From: Paraburkholderia polaris
GTDB lineage: Bacteria; Pseudomonadota; Gammaproteobacteria; Burkholderiales; Burkholderiaceae
Length of the DNA stretch: 64,000 nt
NCBI RefSeq assembly: GCF_012927345.1
Contig: NZ_JABBGJ010000045.1
Coordinates: forward strand, 1 to 64,000
Direction of reading: 5' to 3'
Shown here: piece by piece, positions 62,576 through 64,000 of the stretch
Numbering within the stretch: the stretch's first letter is position 1
How the letters are laid out: the number at the start of each line of letters is the position of its first letter
Program-made: the position numbers and the translations under genes
The notes under the pieces: model-generated
What the model was told of the DNA's origin: nothing
Seen by the model: the letters and a program-made list of their open reading frames with translations, nothing else
Database searches by the model: none

Positions 62576-63481
62576 GTGGCGCATATCTGGGAAGGCGTAT
62601 TGCCCGCAGTTACCACCAAGTTCCACGCGGATTTCAGCATAGACCGTGAATGGACCGGCAAGAATATCGAGGCACAGATCGACGCGGGTGTGGACGGCAT
62701 CATCGTGTGTGGATCGCTCGGCGAAGCGTCGACGCTCTCGCTGGACGAGAAGCTGGACGTGCTCGACATCGCCGTCGAGGCCTCACGCGGCCGTGTGCCG
62801 GTTTTGCTGACAATCGCCGAGAACAGCACGCTCGACGCATGCCGCCAGGCGGAAGCCGGCAGCCGGCATGGCGCGGCTGGTTTCATGGTGCTGCCCGGGC
62901 TGCGCTATCTGTCGGACCGGCGCGAAACGCTGCACCACTTTCGCAGCGTCGCCGATGCGAGCGCGCTGCCGCTGATGATCTATAACAATCCGCTTGCCTA
63001 TGGCGTCGACATGACGCCCGAGATGTTCGCGGAAATCGCCGACGAAAAGAAGATCGTCGCAATCAAGGAATCATGCGGCGACGTGCGGCGCGTGACCGAT
63101 CTGATCAACGTGGTCGGCGACCGCTTCGCGATTCTGTGCGGGGTCGACAATCTCGCGATGGAAGCGATATTGATGGGCGCGCATGGCTGGGTGGCCGGTC
63201 TCGTGTGCGCGTTTCCGCGCGAGACGGTCGTGATCTACAAGTTGCTGAAGGCGGGCCGTCTTGAAGAGGCGCGCGCGATCTATCGCTGGTTCGCGCCCCT
63301 GCTCGCGCTCGACGTCTCGTCGAAGCTGGTGCAAAACATCAAGCTGGCCGAGACGATTGTCGGGCTTGGCACGGAGCCGGTTCGGCCGCCGCGCCTGCCG
63401 TTGGCCGGGGACGAGCGCAAGGCGGTAGAAGCGTTAATCCGCCGGGCGATTGAAACCCGGCCGGTACTGCCGCAGGTTTGA
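62576..63481 (+). CDS. lhpC: 1-pyrroline-4-hydroxy-2-carboxylate deaminase (DapA family)
   Basis: A 301-residue DapA-fold enzyme that deaminates the pyrroline to 2-oxoglutarate semialdehyde. It shows WEGVLPAVTTKFHADFSIDR, IVCGSLGEASTLSLDEKLDV, YNNPLAYGVDMTPEMFAEIA and the Schiff-base Lys in IVAIKESCGDVRRVTDL. The start is a GTG at 62576 with caggagag about 6 bases upstream; no ATG nearby fits. It is divergent from the epimerase and converges with the response regulator, 14 bases apart. Confidence 0.88.
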   Translation: MAHIWEGVLPAVTTKFHADFSIDREWTGKNIEAQIDAGVDGIIVCGSLGEASTLSLDEKLDVLDIAVEASRGRVPVLLTIAENSTLDACRQAEAGSRHGAAGFMVLPGLRYLSDRRETLHHFRSVADASALPLMIYNNPLAYGVDMTPEMFAEIADEKKIVAIKESCGDVRRVTDLINVVGDRFAILCGVDNLAMEAILMGAHGWVAGLVCAFPRETVVIYKLLKAGRLEEARAIYRWFAPLLALDVSSKLVQNIKLAETIVGLGTEPVRPPRLPLAGDERKAVEALIRRAIETRPVLPQV

Positions 63482-63495
63482 GTTGCGGCACCCGC

Positions 63496-64000
63496 TCAGG
63501 CCGCCTGCTTCTCAACGCCCGCTTCGCCTTGCCGCAGATGCAGCAGCCGATAGCCGCTCTTGTAAACGGGTTGCAACCGGAAGTCGTTTTGCGGCTCGAT
63601 CTCTAGCAGCAAACGCAGGCGCGACACGTGGCTGTCGATCGTGCGGGTGAACTCGCGGAACTCACGGCCCCACACCATCGCGAAGATATGGTCGCGCGAC
63701 ATCACGCGGCCAATATTGGAAAAGAACAGCGACGCCAACCGGTATTGCGTACCCGATAGCTGCACCGGCTGGCCGCGCAGCATGACGAGCTGGCGATGCG
63801 TATCGAAATGGTAGGGGCCGACATCGAAGCTCGCGGCGCTGAAACGGTCCGGATAGGCGCGGCGCAGCAATGCTGCAACGCGTTCGCGGAACTCGCCCGG
63901 CCGCAACGGCAGCGCGACGTAATCGTCCGCCCCGCTGGCAAAGGCGCGCACCACGCTGTCCTCCGACGTCTCCGCCGAAGCGAACAGAACCGGCAGGCGA
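63496..64000 (-). CDS. OmpR-type response regulator, N-terminus beyond the window
   Basis: The frame runs off the window edge; 168 codons are present. The end of the receiver domain is visible (RLPVLFASAETSEDSVVR, GADDYVALPLRPGEFRERV), then a winged-helix domain (LSGTQYRLASLFFSNIGRVM, FTRTIDSHVSRLRLLLEIEP). The conserved Lys of the usual K-P step is Leu here (ALPL), so the receiver may not be phosphorylated in the standard way. The phosphorylated Asp lies outside the window. No histidine kinase gene is visible. Confidence 0.85.
   Translation of the reverse strand, partial: RLPVLFASAETSEDSVVRAFASGADDYVALPLRPGEFRERVAALLRRAYPDRFSAASFDVGPYHFDTHRQLVMLRGQPVQLSGTQYRLASLFFSNIGRVMSRDHIFAMVWGREFREFTRTIDSHVSRLRLLLEIEPQNDFRLQPVYKSGYRLLHLRQGEAGVEKQAA

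Overview
The window is high-GC DNA (mostly GC-rich third codon positions) that reads as a Burkholderiaceae genome, most likely Paraburkholderia or a close relative. The basis is the set of gene families: a monomeric NADP isocitrate dehydrogenase, the two-part transglutaminase/ATP-grasp/alpha-E cluster, an OmpC-like porin, many LysR regulators, and catabolic operons typical of soil and plant-associated members. No rRNA, tRNA, CRISPR array, phage or intact insertion sequence was seen. The gene mix (catabolism, solute uptake, dedicated regulators) fits a chromosome or chromid region rich in niche functions.

Layout. 1-5.7 kb: acetyl-CoA synthetase cut by the window edge, a secreted alpha/beta hydrolase, a fragment resembling the start of aceE, and icd. 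5.7-17 kb: seven minus-strand genes, six of which form two neighbouring modules of transglutaminase-like proteins, circularly permuted ATP-grasp enzymes and alpha-E proteins (one module fused, one split), with a small DUF883 membrane protein between them. These families are conserved but their product is unknown, and this is the least understood system in the window. 17-24.8 kb: an AnsP-like permease, a LysR gene, an IS6-type transposase remnant, and a LysR-controlled unit of an M20 amidohydrolase, a periplasmic binding protein and a porin. 24.8-32.7 kb: a beta-galactoside or related glycoside operon (ATPase, GH42, binding protein, two permeases) facing a LacI-family repressor, with two perfect palindromes between them and a nested hairpin array between the binding protein and permease genes. 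33-37 kb: YcgR-type PilZ protein, AllA-like protein, LysR, and an orphan LivJ-type binding protein. 37.3-41.6 kb: an FrcBCA-like sugar ABC operon ending in a ROK regulator, with a 23-bp palindrome over its promoter. 41.7-50.8 kb: a large class A penicillin-binding protein, a LysR/keto-deoxy-sugar dehydratase pair, an ECF sigma/anti-sigma pair, an FAD oxidase, and a TetR regulator. 50.9-56 kb: a quinate/shikimate catabolic locus (MFS transporter, AroE-type dehydrogenase, AroQ, and a two-domain dehydroshikimate dehydratase) that feeds protocatechuate. 56-57.2 kb: small proteins. 57.2-63.5 kb: a trans-4-hydroxyproline catabolic locus (epimerase, three-part D-hydroxyproline dehydrogenase, divergent deaminase, PAS-AraC regulator). 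The window ends in a truncated OmpR-type response regulator.

A theme across the window is short tandem repeats. In-frame repeats of 6, 9, 12 or 15 bp expand six proteins, always in predicted linkers or termini. Non-coding repeats include units of 7 and 11 bp. This suggests ongoing replication slippage filtered by reading frame.
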